Of a stretch of 64,000 bases of DNA, positions 13,963 to 26,090 are shown in pieces. The translations under genes were made by a program, and so were the position numbers. The notes under the pieces are model-generated. The model saw nothing but the letters and a program-made list of their open reading frames with translations. It searched no databases and had not been told where the DNA came from. Where the stretch lies: positions 21,357,501 to 21,421,500 of the forward strand of contig JAYKKI010000037.1 of NCBI GenBank assembly GCA_039881145.1, written 5' to 3'. The stretch is from Druceiella hillmani (taxonomy: Eukaryota > Arthropoda > Insecta > Lepidoptera > Hepialidae). Position 1 is the stretch's first letter. Every line of letters starts with the position of its first letter.

Positions 13963-14519
13963 TAGAATGCAGCTTTGATATTCGTTAATTACACTTTAAA
14001 TGTTAGTTCACATGTTATGTCGTAAATTCATCTGTCAATCAATTCATATTCTGAAATATAAATAATTTATAAATAACATATATAACGTACAAAATGTAAT
14101 AAAAAATTCCTAAAATTTTTTTCATTTACCTTGAGATAGAGATCCCACCAAGACCACTGCGGGTGTAAAAATACCTGGTTGCGAGTGTCTCACTGAACCT
14201 GCGCTCGTACACAACCTCTCTCCCCGCGTGTTAGAGGACTAAGTGGAGAATACTAGTCCGTACTAACAAATAATCGATTTTTGTATGGGCAATAAGAAGC
14301 CGACTTACCAGGTGACGCTTAAATTATTACCATCTCCAAGGTAGATGGCGCTGTTTAGCAAGAATTATCACCTATTGATGGCATTATGATACAACATTAA
14401 GTTTAAATCCATTAAATTTGAAGGCCTGTTAAAATATATTAAGAAATATTTTCATAAATTTTTATTAGAACTTTAAAATACCTAAAATTTTACAAAACTT
14501 ATATCAGAGACTTTGCGAT

Positions 14520-14935
14520 TATAATTTTCTAAAAGATAATTACTTCAAAATGGCTCCAATCGTGTCGTGCACCGTTTTAGGTTAATGCTGGCAAATTTTG
14601 ATCAGGATTTGCATTCACTTGTAACCATTTCCAGATTTAATTTTAAAATGTTTAATTATAAAATGCTTCTCGCAAACTCTGTAATTTTGCTGTTTGTATT
14701 CAAATGCTTTGCAAAAAATACAAAAATTGCGTAATAACTTGTAGTTAAAAGTTTAAATGTCTGCATTGACGGAATTTAAAATACATTGTTGTATTATTTC
14801 TTATGAAACAATAATACTACAAACAATACTTACCTAGTAGGAAAGTTAAAAAATGCGAGCCCTTTCGTAATTTTTTGGAGTGGAGTGGCAGCATGCCATT
14901 TTGAACAACGGAACATCATACAAAGCAATCAAAAT
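14520..14935 (-). pseudogene. THAP-like zinc-finger fragment, two exons, decayed (copy T1)
   Basis: On the minus strand, an ATG-ATG start region encodes RCSKWHAATPLQKITKG and then FFNFP. It is followed by a donor-like AGGTAAG, an AT-rich gap of about 150 bases, and a second block encoding EYKQQNYRVCEKHF. The order Cys, (F/R)xFP and VCEKHF resembles a THAP DNA-binding finger (C-x2-4-C ... C-x2-H). In this copy the second zinc-binding Cys is His, and the acceptor reads CAAAG instead of CAGAG, so it is broken. A further piece, KWLQVNAN, lies downstream of the CEKH block in another frame. The better-preserved relative is T2 at 21405-21637. It lies inside the piggyBac-like element Pb1, possibly as a nested insertion. 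Confidence 0.45.
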
Positions 14936-14940
14936 AAAAC

Positions 14941-15162
14941 TTATTGGCAGCTAATATTATGTGTGTACACATAACATTGGCGAGAAAAAACATGGCTGCA
15001 CAGAACAAAAACGTATCTATTGCCGCCGGCGGAAGTCAACAATTTGTTGGAATCCTCAGTCATTAGTCGGCGTCGCCTACCAATGATTGAGGATGCCGAT
15101 AAATGTTCGACTTCCAGTTTCCTTCTGTATGCACTCTGTGCTGCCGACTTAGGAGAATACAC
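14941..15162 (-). pseudogene. Possible N-terminal coding remnant of Pb1
   Basis: A minus-strand open frame without a convincing ATG. It is hydrophilic and starts near SPKSAAQSAYRRKLEVEH. The same stretch in the truncated inverted copy at 27860-27938 reads SPKSAAQSAYRGKSEAENLS, so the frame survives with amino-acid changes in both copies. That is weak evidence that it was coding. It contains a short imperfect palindrome (CCTCAGTCATT ... AATGATTGAGG). I do not recognise a domain. It could be the N-terminal part of the Pb1 transposase or the protein of a nested element. Confidence 0.35.
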
Positions 15163-15195
15163 AGAATCTCAAAGTGTTTTATAGAAAATAAAACA

Positions 15196-15218
15196 AAATA
15201 TATATATATATATATAAT
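15196..15218. repeat. (TA)n microsatellite
   Basis: A short run of TA dinucleotides just inside the right end of Pb1. Confidence 0.8.
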
Positions 15219-15264
15219 TAAATGGCCTGGACGTAAAGACACCGTTCTAGCCTTAAAGGGTTAA

Positions 15265-16892
15265 AACATCATATATTTATCGTAAATCTATCAGTCACTT
15301 CAAAAATATTTAAAATGGTACAACTACATAAATATAAACTAGTCTTATAGCTCGTGGACTGTCAATGTGTTTTTTGGTTTAAGCATTTCACAGCCAATAG
15401 CATAATAAATTGTGTGGTTTATGTTGGGAGTGTGTTATGTTACTCACTTTAACTTTAAACAGTCTTTCGTTCTTTCTGATACTTATAGCCTTTAAATTAT
15501 TTTACTGAAGGCTAGAATTTTTTATAATCAGGTTAACCTTTTGCTTTAGTTGCAGTAATCAGTGCAGTCACTTTTGAGGTTTCTACACATATTTTATTAT
15601 TTGAGGCAAAATTTAGAAAAGTGCTCTTGGGTCATTACTAATTCTTTCAATGATAAATGATATACCATTGACTTAAATGTCTTCTGAGCACCGATTACTT
15701 ACCAGTCCTTTTTAAGAATAAGGCGAATTTAAAATTCTGAGCTGCTTCAACGACTACCTTCGTAAATGGAGTCTAAGTAAGAAACTGGAAACTTAAGATT
15801 AGCCAATGTACAATTAAAGCAAATCAATATATCCGTTCTCCAATTATTCGTAATTACTAATTATAATTTAAATGAGTTCTTCAGTGTGATATCTAAGTGT
15901 GCTCCTGGATATTAAATTCATGTTCTGTGACGATATTTCTGGAAAGAAATACTAAATGCTCCATATTAACCATATAATACTTAGGATAATAAGATGGCGG
16001 ATCTTTCTAAAATTAAAATTGGACTGAACCTATTATCAGATCTGCTTTTGGTGAAACATTTTCATCTTGCACGAGATCCAAAAAATCGTATAACTTTTAA
16101 ATTTTAGCAAAGTATCTGATTATTATTTATATGATGTATATCTATTTATTTTAAGCATGATTGGTTTTAAATCTGGAAGTCAGGTAGATGTGGTTCTTGA
16201 GAGTAAATTTCAAAAAAATACTCAATAATTATTACAATAATCTAACAATAATTCATCTTTTTTTTTTTCATATTTACTCCAGCATCAAAATTATGCTTGA
16301 GTCGATTCTGAGTTTTTGCTTGTGGGGAATTTACCAAGAATTTAACAAAAAAATCCCCATATAAAATCAAAATAGCGACGATTATTAAAAGCACCAGAAC
16401 ATGTAATAATTATAGAAATGCATATTTTAATAGTCGATATTTCATTTGTTTCGATGTTGAAATATAATATCTCATGCAACTTGTATGAAGTCACGAAAGT
16501 TATTAGTTTTCATAATTTTTACGTTTACCCTAATCAACGTTAATTCGGGTTAGTGAGCGACCAAATTTATAATATCACTTCTTTTTTTAAGTCGGTCTCT
16601 TATTAAGACCTAGGAAATTCAATAATCACCACGTTTACTACACGTTGTGGCGACAAGGTTGTTGATGTTTAACTTATACTCTAATATATATCTGATATTC
16701 TTTCACTCTGTTGTCCACTTGTCCACTATCATTTTTAGGTAATTGATAAAAATGACATCTATTTTTTCAAGTTATAGGTTTTATATTTACAAAATTCGTC
16801 TTCAAATACAACTCAAAATATTAAATTTTAAGGCAAAGGTGTTAGTTTGAGGCAAGGAAGAAATTCATAAAAATTTAAAAACAAAATTAGCT
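15265..16892 (+). repeat. Outer arm L (left) of the large inverted repeat
   Basis: About 1.63 kb of non-coding sequence that recurs in reverse complement at 26091-27757. Matching landmarks include the start beside the TTAA end of Pb1, GTACAATTAAAGCAAATC (about 15810), TAAGATGGCGGATCTTTCTAA (about 15990) and the end AGCTAATGCTATACCTACTT. By eye the two copies differ at several percent of positions with many small indels, in contrast to the nearly identical inner arms. Confidence 0.85.
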
Positions 16893-18140
16893 AATGCTAT
16901 ACCTACTTTATTTTCGCGTTTGTTATAAAATAATTTAATTATTATTTCCTTAAAGTATTTAGTATGATGAAAGAAATTACGAAAATAAAAATAATGATTT
17001 TTAAAAATGCTCGAAAAAATGTAAATAGATTAGAAATTGAAGGAATAAGAAATTACTGACACAAAATAAATACGTAAGTAACAAATAATAAAAAAGATCC
17101 TTATCCTGTGTTTTTGAATATCCTAATAAGTAATTCTTAAAATATAATTTAGTAAAAGTGAATATTAAGAACGACGTCCTGATATTATTAGACATAAGGG
17201 AAATTATAACTATCCATAATATCAGATCTTTTGAGCGTGAAATATACGGTAATCTGAAACATCCAAGTTTGATTCTCAATATACCGGGAATTTCAATTTC
17301 ATAGATTACGTTTCGATGTTACTACGAAAGTAATCACTAACATCTTAGGTGCATGATTTGTTTGAGTTTATGTATCCAAATGTCTTTTGCAGATTGTATT
17401 TCGTAAACTATACAAAATAAAAAATTGGCTTTATTTTCGAATAAAAGTTTCGTTATGAAGCTAATACAAAATACAATGCATGGATGTTGGGAAACCTTTT
17501 AAATGAGTCATTTTGATCATTAAATTCAGACTTGCTAATATTCAATTTGTTTTCCCACAAAAGTGTAGAAAACGATTTATACAATTTATTGCTATTGGCT
17601 CTCCAAGCTTCTTTATTGTCGGTCTTCATAAGTATCTACTAAGGTGGTAAACCCATGTCGATAAAACTATCGCACAATCTTTATTGCTCGAGTAAATGAC
17701 AAGACTGTATATTAGAACCATTTGGTGGTTATTAGGCTCATTTGTCGACAACTTATTTTATTGTCACTTTCTGCATTCATTTATGTCGTCATGTCTTAGG
17801 GTGTCCCATGAAAATATTTATGACTTAATTTAATTTTGATGGTATTCATATAACTGTATCGTAATTCAATAATATATACTTCCTATTAACGATAATTGTA
17901 AACTGAATATGTGTGTTTTACATAAACACCCACTAATTTGGGACCACACCCATAACTTTGAGGGTATTAGAAGTATATATTATTTTAAATGGAAGTTAGT
18001 TCTGACCGCATTAATTTATGGAGTTTTGCAATACATTCAACATAACTATACAGCTTCTTTAAATTTTCATTCTGTTGCCAATAATCGATTATAAATTTAA
18101 TTCCACGAACAAAGTCCTTTAAATATGTTACCTGTCCCAT
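16893..18140 (+). repeat. Repeat unit R, copy R1 (internally deleted, diverged)
   Basis: Contiguous with L. It aligns to R2 in three blocks: 16893-17050 to 18170-18330, 17060-17480 to 18865-19280, and 17530-18140 to 19944-20555. It therefore lacks two internal segments of about 535 and 660 bases. It carries the same small frame as R2 (17909-18094 here) with substitutions. R1 is more diverged from R2, R3 and R4 than they are from one another. It ends abruptly at the hairpin at 18127-18165. Confidence 0.8.
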
Positions 18141-18162
18141 TCAGTCAAAGAATGGGACAGGT
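18129..18162. repeat. Junction hairpin between R1 and R2
   Basis: TACCTGTCCCATTC is followed by a 7-9 base loop (AGTCAAA) and its exact inverted copy GAATGGGACAGGTA. In R2, R3 and R4 the first arm continues directly into R sequence (AGTCAAAAAACAAAGCG), so the second arm exists only at this junction. It looks like a fold-back made during repair or rearrangement. Confidence 0.75.
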
Positions 18163-18165
18163 ACC

Positions 18166-21100
18166 ATAATAGTAATACTATACCTACTTTACTTTTGCGT
18201 TTATTCTAAAATAATTTAATTATTATTTCCTTGAAATATTTAGTATGATAAAGAAAATTACCAAAATAAAAATAATTATTTTTAAAATGCTAGAAAAAAT
18301 ACCAAAAGATTAGAAATTGAAGGAATAAGAGATTACTAACACATGCTTTTTTTCAATAACGGAATTCTAAATTAAACGGAATGGGTATTGTTATTGTCTG
18401 AGAACTCGGTTCAAGTTCAATTTTCTTAAAATGTTTGCATTTCGCGAAGACATCTTTTGTATTTTTATCCCTGAATTGAAATAGGATTTCGTTCGAAAAT
18501 GTTTATATTAAAAATTCGCTCTATCTAAATGTCTATGTTCAAAATCTTTCTTAAAAATTCGTTATTCAGTTTTATGACTGAATTTATGACTGGGAGTTCC
18601 ATGAAACAAATTGTTTTATCGTGAATAACGTAGCACATGATAGTAAAAAGTAAAAATAAGACACCCTAATTCATCAAATGTATTACAATTTCATGGTTAC
18701 GTGAAAATAATTTCATATCTAAGAAATATAAATCAAGGAAATATCTTGCTAATAATAAATGGAATATCTTATTGCTAAAGTGGTTGTCAATGTCTCCTCT
18801 AATTTATATTGAAAAGAATATAATTAAAAATAATGATAAGGTTGAATAGAAACGGCATTGATATCAAAATAAATACGTAAGTAACAAATAATACAAGAGA
18901 TCTTTTTTAAATATCCTATTTAGTAATTCTTAGCATATAATTTAGTAAAAGTGCATTTTAAGAACAAGGTCCCGATATTATTAAACATAAGGGAAATTAA
19001 AATTATCCATAATATCAGACCTTTTGAGCGTGAAATATACGGTAATCTAAAATACCCAAGTTTGATTCTTAATATCCCGGGAATTTCACTATCATTGATT
19101 TTGTTTCCTTGTTATTACGAAAGTTATCATTAGCATCTTGGGTGCACGATTTGTTTGTTTATGTATCCATATGTCTTGCAGATTGAATGTTGTAAACTAT
19201 GAAAAATACAAAATTGGCTTTATTTTCGAATAAAAGTTTCGTTGTGGAGCTAATACAAAATACAGCGCATTGATCTTGGGAAACATTTTGAATTAACCAT
19301 TTCAATCCTTAAAATTAAACACGTATATCGCCTGAGTGCTGGGTAGATAATAATGAAGTGAAAGTTGTAGTGGACATGGATGAATCTCAAACTACGCGCG
19401 AATTAGTATTAATATTTGAAGGTATTCTTAAAATAATATTGAACTACACGAAAAAAGGTAACGTTAAGAAGCTGAAGCTCGAACTCATGTACTGTTCCGT
19501 ATGAATTAAATAAGCGATATAAGAGATATCGTGTCCAAATTGTCCTTCCTTTGCTGTAGCGACATAAATTTGAACCATCTTTTTCTTGAGAATATTACTT
19601 GCGATGAAAAACGAATCTTTTCTAACCATTTTAAACATACTGCACAACGTTTGGATATAAATAAATTGCCAAAATATCTCTGAAACAGAATTTTTATAAA
19701 AACAATTAATGGTGTATATTTCGTGGTCCAGTGCTAGTGTTATCCATTACAGCTCCATAAAACTTGATTGAATCATTGCAGAGCATATTCACTGCAACCA
19801 ATTAGATGAAATTATGATGAATCTTACGACTAAGCAGTTGAGATCGGTAAACAAAGACAATTCTCGACCACATGTCGGATAAACACTACTACGCAAACCA
19901 TAACTGGACTTGAAAACTATCTGTCACCTATCGTATTCTCCAGACTTGCTAATAATAATTTTTTTTCCCACAAAAGTGTAGAAAACGATTTTCACAATTT
20001 ATTGCTATTGGCTCTCCAAGCTTCTTTATTGTCGGACTTAATAAGTATCTACTAAGGTGGTAAACTCATGTCGATAAAACTATCGCACAATCTTTATTGC
20101 TCGAGTAAATGACAAGACTGTATATTTGAACCATTTGGTTGTTATTAGGCTGATCTGTCGACAACTTATTTTATTGTCACTTTCTGCATTCATTTATGAC
20201 GTCATGTCTTAGGGTGTTCCCATGAAAATATTTATGACTCAATTTAATTTTGAAGGTATTCATATAACTGTATCGTAATTCAATGGATAATATCTACTTT
20301 CTATTAACGATAATTGTAAACTGAATATGTGTGTTTTACATAAACACCCACTAATTTGGGACCACACCCATAACTTTGAGAGTATTAGAAGTATGTATTA
20401 TTTTAAATGGAAGTTAGTTCTGACCGCATTAATTTATGGAGTTTTGCATTACATTCAACATAACTATACAGCTTCTTTAAATTTTCATTCTGTTGCCAAT
20501 AATCGATTATAAATTTAATTCCCCGAACAAAGGCCTTTAAATATGTTACCTGTCCCATTCAGTCAAAAAACAAAGCGAATTTAATCGCCTCGAGTACGCG
20601 TTAATTCCTTTTCTAATCTTTACTCCTGCATACTTATTGTGTCAACATGGTCCCCTAATAAAATTTAATAAGCATGAATATGCACTCCCTAAATGACTGA
20701 ATTACAATTCTTTTAATCCCTACGCAACCCCAGCTAATTAGAAGGTATGAATTAAATGAAGCCTTGATGTTACTTGAAAGACACATTTTATGCTTAATAT
20801 GTAAAAACACATTCATTTTATGATGTATTTTTGTATTTATTAACATACGATTTGTATACTTTTAAAATAATTCTGTTTTAAATTTGTGTTTCATTAGTAA
20901 ATATATTATGTGAGTAATTTTGAAAATAAAACTAAAAAAAATTAGAGACGGTTTAATTTTTTGTGATGAATAAAATTTTCTAAAATCGTTGTTTGAATAA
21001 ATAGAAATGTACAGTTTTAAATTAAATAAATATGATGGTCTTCTTATTAATTAATATTGTAAATAAAACGTCCGATTTATGTGTAAAAAAATTGACGTAA

Positions 21101-21285
21101 ATCTATTGAATTTATAGTATTTGTAGTATATTGATTAAATTGTAAACATTAATGTTCTTTGTGAAATTTAAAAATATAATACTCAGCACATCTCTCACGA
21201 GTAAAAAAATTGTGAATTTCTCAAAATACTTTGGTTACATTTCTATAACTTTTTGATTATTTAATATTTAACTCTTTTAGTTAAT
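18166..21285 (+). repeat. Repeat unit R, copy R2 (left inner arm)
   Basis: About 3.1 kb. From about 18205 to 21285 it is the reverse complement of about 22972-26052 (centre of symmetry 22128.5). I noticed only one mismatch (GAATGTTGTAAAC at about 19186 against TTTACAAAATTC in the partner). The small open frames (18951-19133, 19444-19647, 20327-20512, 20655-20846) are identical in both arms and have no recognisable domain, so I treat them as non-genic. R2 stops at a TTAA (21282-21285), beyond which the sequence is unrelated to the rest of R. Confidence 0.9.
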
Positions 21286-21404
21286 ACGCTGGAAATTCTC
21301 GCGTTCATATATGTTTTTCTCTGGAGAACTATAATTTTTATTACTGCTATTTTATATTTTTATACGTATTTAGCTACCAATAAGTAATATTTTGATTGTT
21401 TTGC

Positions 21405-21637
21405 ATGATGTTACGTTGTTCAAAATGGTGTGCTGCCACTCCACTCCGAAAAATTACGAAAGGGCTAAAATTTTTTAGACTTCCAAAATGTGAAACTCGG
21501 TAAGTATTATTTGTAGTATTATTTTTACATACCAAACTTTTAAATACAAGTTATGACGCAATTTTTGTGTTTTTTGCAGAGCAATTGAATACAAACAGCA
21601 CAATTACAGAGTTTGCGAGAAGCATTTCATAATTTAA
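21405..21637 (+). pseudogene. THAP-like zinc-finger fragment, two exons (copy T2)
   Basis: Exon 1 (21405-21499) encodes a 31-residue start with RCSKWC, then ITKGLKFFRLPK. A good donor (CG|GTAAGT) and an acceptor (TTTTTTGCAG|AG) bound an 80-base intron at 21500-21579 in phase 2. Exon 2 (21580-21637) encodes EYKQHNYRVCEKHFII and a stop. Joined, the frame gives C-x3-C-x34-C-x2-H with a central FFRLP, which is the outline of a THAP DNA-binding finger (usual form C-x2-4-C-x35-53-C-x2-H). The conserved tryptophan between FP and the C-x2-H is missing, and the frame stops right after the finger, so it is not a whole protein. THAP fingers occur in transposases of the P-element and Kolobok groups; the adjoining TTAA would fit Kolobok or piggyBac. 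Homology with T1 covers about 21305-21775. Confidence 0.45.
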
Positions 21638-21814
21638 CATTTTGAAATTAAATTAGGAAATGGTTACAAGTGAATGCAAATTCCAGTCAAAATTTGCAAG
21701 CATTAACCTAAAACGGTACACGACACGATTGGAGCCATTTTGAAGTTATTATCTTTTAGAACACAATTATCTTTTACAAATTGTATGGCCAATAATAAAA
21801 GTAAACTGAAATGC

Positions 21815-21948
21815 ATATCATCGTCGATATTGCAATGCCGCGTAACTATTAATTATTGTTTTAAGTTTAATTTTCAATATTAGTCAAGGTAAAGTTACAC
21901 CTTATTGCTGTCGTTAGTTACGTGGTATTGCAGTATCACCGATGATAT
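21815..21948. mobile_element. Short hairpin element inside R3
   Basis: The imperfect inverted arms ATATCATCGTCGATATTGCA ... and ... GTATCACCGATGATAT extend about 33 bases each, through GCGTAACT / AGTTACGT. They enclose about 65 bases. The same hairpin occurs inverted in R4. It could be a small MITE nested in R or just a structured end of R. Confidence 0.55.
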
Positions 21949-22741
21949 CGTATTTTACTTATTAGATGGCAATATCGTCGTTGATTAGTCTGCATTTTAA
22001 TATAACTTGATATCGTCTTTTTCCATACCGAAAATTTGCTTGAGAAATGAGCAGTTTATTAATACCTATATATAAATAAGTATTCATTTTATAGCGATAT
22101 GGAGAAATACGTTATAAAATTAAATGAATAATTGTAATTTTAGCAACTAATATAACAGTAATTTTTTTAAACTAAATTACAGATTATAAAAGCTTTAAAA
22201 CGTAACTTCAAAAGAATGATTAAAATGTTTGTGATCTTAATTTCCGACAAGTTAGCTTCCCCGAAAGAAGTTAAAATGTTTTGTGAGGAGTGTTAATTTA
22301 TTCTTTACTCCATAAAAAAGAAATAGTTAATAAAAGTAAATAAGTCAAACTTTTACGATATTTAGTATAAAACTATTTTGGAAAAACTTTAGCACTTGTA
22401 AAAAAATAAAAAATTTTTCATATCATCCATAAACAAAATTTAGCTTATTCCCTCCAAGTTCTTTCATAAAATTGTAATATTATCTATGAAGTTTCTTTTA
22501 CTGGACTTCAAGGGTGCTACAAATTTCTATACATATAAGAGATTTCAAGGTAATGGGGTGTCTTTAGATTTGTCATAAAATATATTCTAAAGAAAACCTG
22601 TCTTTGCTAAACAATGTCAGATGTATATGTAGGTGTTCATTGCACCATTAATAAAAGACATTGTCTCAATCAGTAATTCTTTTCCAAATGTGTTTCCTCT
22701 CTAATCTCATTCCTTAGAAATAATAAGAGCCCACCTCTTAC

Positions 22742-22756
22742 GGGGGGGGGGGGGGG
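22742..22756 (+). repeat. Poly-G run
   Basis: Fifteen G residues in R3. The R4 counterpart at 30807-30820 has fourteen C residues, so the run length varies between copies. Confidence 0.9.
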
Positions 22757-25700
22757 AGGATGAAATATAACTAACGTATCGTTGACAAGTGTTTGAGTAG
22801 ATTACATATATATTTCTAATTTTTTTTCTGCATTAAGAACGACTTGCTGGACCATCATAATTTGCGATTTTTAGACTCATTTCCTGACCAATCTATTGCT
22901 AATAAAAAGACATTACATAGGAAGCTGTAATTCATCTTTTATATTTCTCGTGCTCTTTATTTAAAGAAAAAATTAACTAAAAGAGTTAAATATTAAATAA
23001 TCAAAAAGTTATAGAAATGTAACCAAAGTATTTTGAGAAATTCACAATTTTTTTACTCGTGAGAGATGTGCTGAGTATTATATTTTTAAATTTCACAAAG
23101 AACATTAATGTTTACAATTTAATCAATATACTACAAATACTATAAATTCAATAGATTTACGTCAATTTTTTTACACATAAATCGGACGTTTTATTTACAA
23201 TATTAATTAATAAGAAGACCATCATATTTATTTAATTTAAAACTGTACATTTCTATTTATTCAAACAACGATTTTAGAAAATTTTATTCATCACAAAAAA
23301 TTAAACCGTCTCTAATTTTTTTTAGTTTTATTTTCAAAATTACTCACATAATATATTTACTAATGAAACACAAATTTAAAACAGAATTATTTTAAAAGTA
23401 TACAAATCGTATGTTAATAAATACAAAAATACATCATAAAATGAATGTGTTTTTACATATTAAGCATAAAATGTGTCTTTCAAGTAACATCAAGGCTTCA
23501 TTTAATTCATACCTTCTAATTAGCTGGGGTTGCGTAGGGATTAAAAGAATTGTAATTCAGTCATTTAGGGAGTGCATATTCATGCTTATTAAATTTTATT
23601 AGGGGACCATGTTGACACAATAAGTATGCAGGAGTAAAGATTAGAAAAGGAATTAACGCGTACTCGAGGCGATTAAATTCGCTTTGTTTTTTGACTGAAT
23701 GGGACAGGTAACATATTTAAAGGCCTTTGTTCGGGGAATTAAATTTATAATCGATTATTGGCAACAGAATGAAAATTTAAAGAAGCTGTATAGTTATGTT
23801 GAATGTAATGCAAAACTCCATAAATTAATGCGGTCAGAACTAACTTCCATTTAAAATAATACATACTTCTAATACTCTCAAAGTTATGGGTGTGGTCCCA
23901 AATTAGTGGGTGTTTATGTAAAACACACATATTCAGTTTACAATTATCGTTAATAGAAAGTAGATATTATCCATTGAATTACGATACAGTTATATGAATA
24001 CCTTCAAAATTAAATTGAGTCATAAATATTTTCATGGGAACACCCTAAGACATGACGTCATAAATGAATGCAGAAAGTGACAATAAAATAAGTTGTCGAC
24101 AGATCAGCCTAATAACAACCAAATGGTTCAAATATACAGTCTTGTCATTTACTCGAGCAATAAAGATTGTGCGATAGTTTTATCGACATGAGTTTACCAC
24201 CTTAGTAGATACTTATTAAGTCCGACAATAAAGAAGCTTGGAGAGCCAATAGCAATAAATTGTGAAAATCGTTTTCTACACTTTTGTGGGAAAAAAAATT
24301 ATTATTAGCAAGTCTGGAGAATACGATAGGTGACAGATAGTTTTCAAGTCCAGTTATGGTTTGCGTAGTAGTGTTTATCCGACATGTGGTCGAGAATTGT
24401 CTTTGTTTACCGATCTCAACTGCTTAGTCGTAAGATTCATCATAATTTCATCTAATTGGTTGCAGTGAATATGCTCTGCAATGATTCAATCAAGTTTTAT
24501 GGAGCTGTAATGGATAACACTAGCACTGGACCACGAAATATACACCATTAATTGTTTTTATAAAAATTCTGTTTCAGAGATATTTTGGCAATTTATTTAT
24601 ATCCAAACGTTGTGCAGTATGTTTAAAATGGTTAGAAAAGATTCGTTTTTCATCGCAAGTAATATTCTCAAGAAAAAGATGGTTCAAATTTATGTCGCTA
24701 CAGCAAAGGAAGGACAATTTGGACACGATATCTCTTATATCGCTTATTTAATTCATACGGAACAGTACATGAGTTCGAGCTTCAGCTTCTTAACGTTACC
24801 TTTTTTCGTGTAGTTCAATATTATTTTAAGAATACCTTCAAATATTAATACTAATTCGCGCGTAGTTTGAGATTCATCCATGTCCACTACAACTTTCACT
24901 TCATTATTATCTACCCAGCACTCAGGCGATATACGTGTTTAATTTTAAGGATTGAAATGGTTAATTCAAAATGTTTCCCAAGATCAATGCGCTGTATTTT
25001 GTATTAGCTCCACAACGAAACTTTTATTCGAAAATAAAGCCAATTTTGTATTTTTCATAGTTTACAAAATTCAATCTGCAAGACATATGGATACATAAAC
25101 AAACAAATCGTGCACCCAAGATGCTAATGATAACTTTCGTAATAACAAGGAAACAAAATCAATGATAGTGAAATTCCCGGGATATTAAGAATCAAACTTG
25201 GGTATTTTAGATTACCGTATATTTCACGCTCAAAAGGTCTGATATTATGGATAATTTTAATTTCCCTTATGTTTAATAATATCGGGACCTTGTTCTTAAA
25301 ATGCACTTTTACTAAATTATATGCTAAGAATTACTAAATAGGATATTTAAAAAAGATCTCTTGTATTATTTGTTACTTACGTATTTATTTTGATATCAAT
25401 GCCGTTTCTATTCAACCTTATCATTATTTTTAATTATATTCTTTTCAATATAAATTAGAGGAGACATTGACAACCACTTTAGCAATAAGATATTCCATTT
25501 ATTATTAGCAAGATATTTCCTTGATTTATATTTCTTAGATATGAAATTATTTTCACGTAACCATGAAATTGTAATACATTTGATGAATTAGGGTGTCTTA
25601 TTTTTACTTTTTACTATCATGTGCTACGTTATTCACGATAAAACAATTTGTTTCATGGAACTCCCAGTCATAAATTCAGTCATAAAACTGAATAACGAAT

Positions 25701-26090
25701 TTTTAAGAAAGATTTTGAACATAGACATTTAGATAGAGCGAATTTTTAATATAAACATTTTCGAACGAAATCCTATTTCAATTCAGGGATAAAAATACAA
25801 AAGATGTCTTCGCGAAATGCAAACATTTTAAGAAAATTGAACTTGAACCGAGTTCTCAGACAATAACAATACCCATTCCGTTTAATTTAGAATTCCGTTA
25901 TTGAAAAAAAGCATGTGTTAGTAATCTCTTATTCCTTCAATTTCTAATCTTTTGGTATTTTTTCTAGCATTTTAAAAATAATTATTTTTATTTTGGTAAT
26001 TTTCTTTATCATACTAAATATTTCAAGGAAATAATAATTAAATTATTTTAGAATAAATGCGAAAGTAAAGTAGGTATAGTATTAGCTAAT

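Larger units (their letters stand above)
13321..15260 (-). mobile_element. piggyBac-like DNA transposon, decayed (Pb1)
   Basis: A 1.94-kb element flanked by TTAA on both sides (13317-13320 and 15261-15264), as expected for piggyBac target duplication. The terminal inverted repeats are CCCTTAAAGGCTA on the left and CCCTTTAAGGCTA (reverse complement) on the right, with one mismatch. Inside, on the minus strand, are a C-terminal cysteine-rich transposase domain near the left end, a THAP-like fragment in the middle, and a short open frame near the right end. A subterminal hairpin GGGTGTAAAAACACCC lies at 13365-13380, with a related copy near 14160. The DDD catalytic core is missing, so the element is non-autonomous. 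The right end recurs in inverted orientation at 27762-27938. Confidence 0.75.
21784..26090 (-). repeat. Repeat unit R, copy R3 (right inner arm plus its full end)
   Basis: The most complete R copy, in reverse orientation. The part from about 22971 to 26052 mirrors R2. The part at 21784-22970 is missing from R2 but present in R4 (30598-31782). It contains a poly-G run at 22742-22756 and a nested hairpin at 21815-21948. The small frames at 23411-23602, 24610-24813 and complements at 23745-23930 and 25124-25306 are the mirror images of those in R2. There is no recognisable transposase, so the nature of R (transposon or segmental duplicate) is unknown. Confidence 0.88.
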
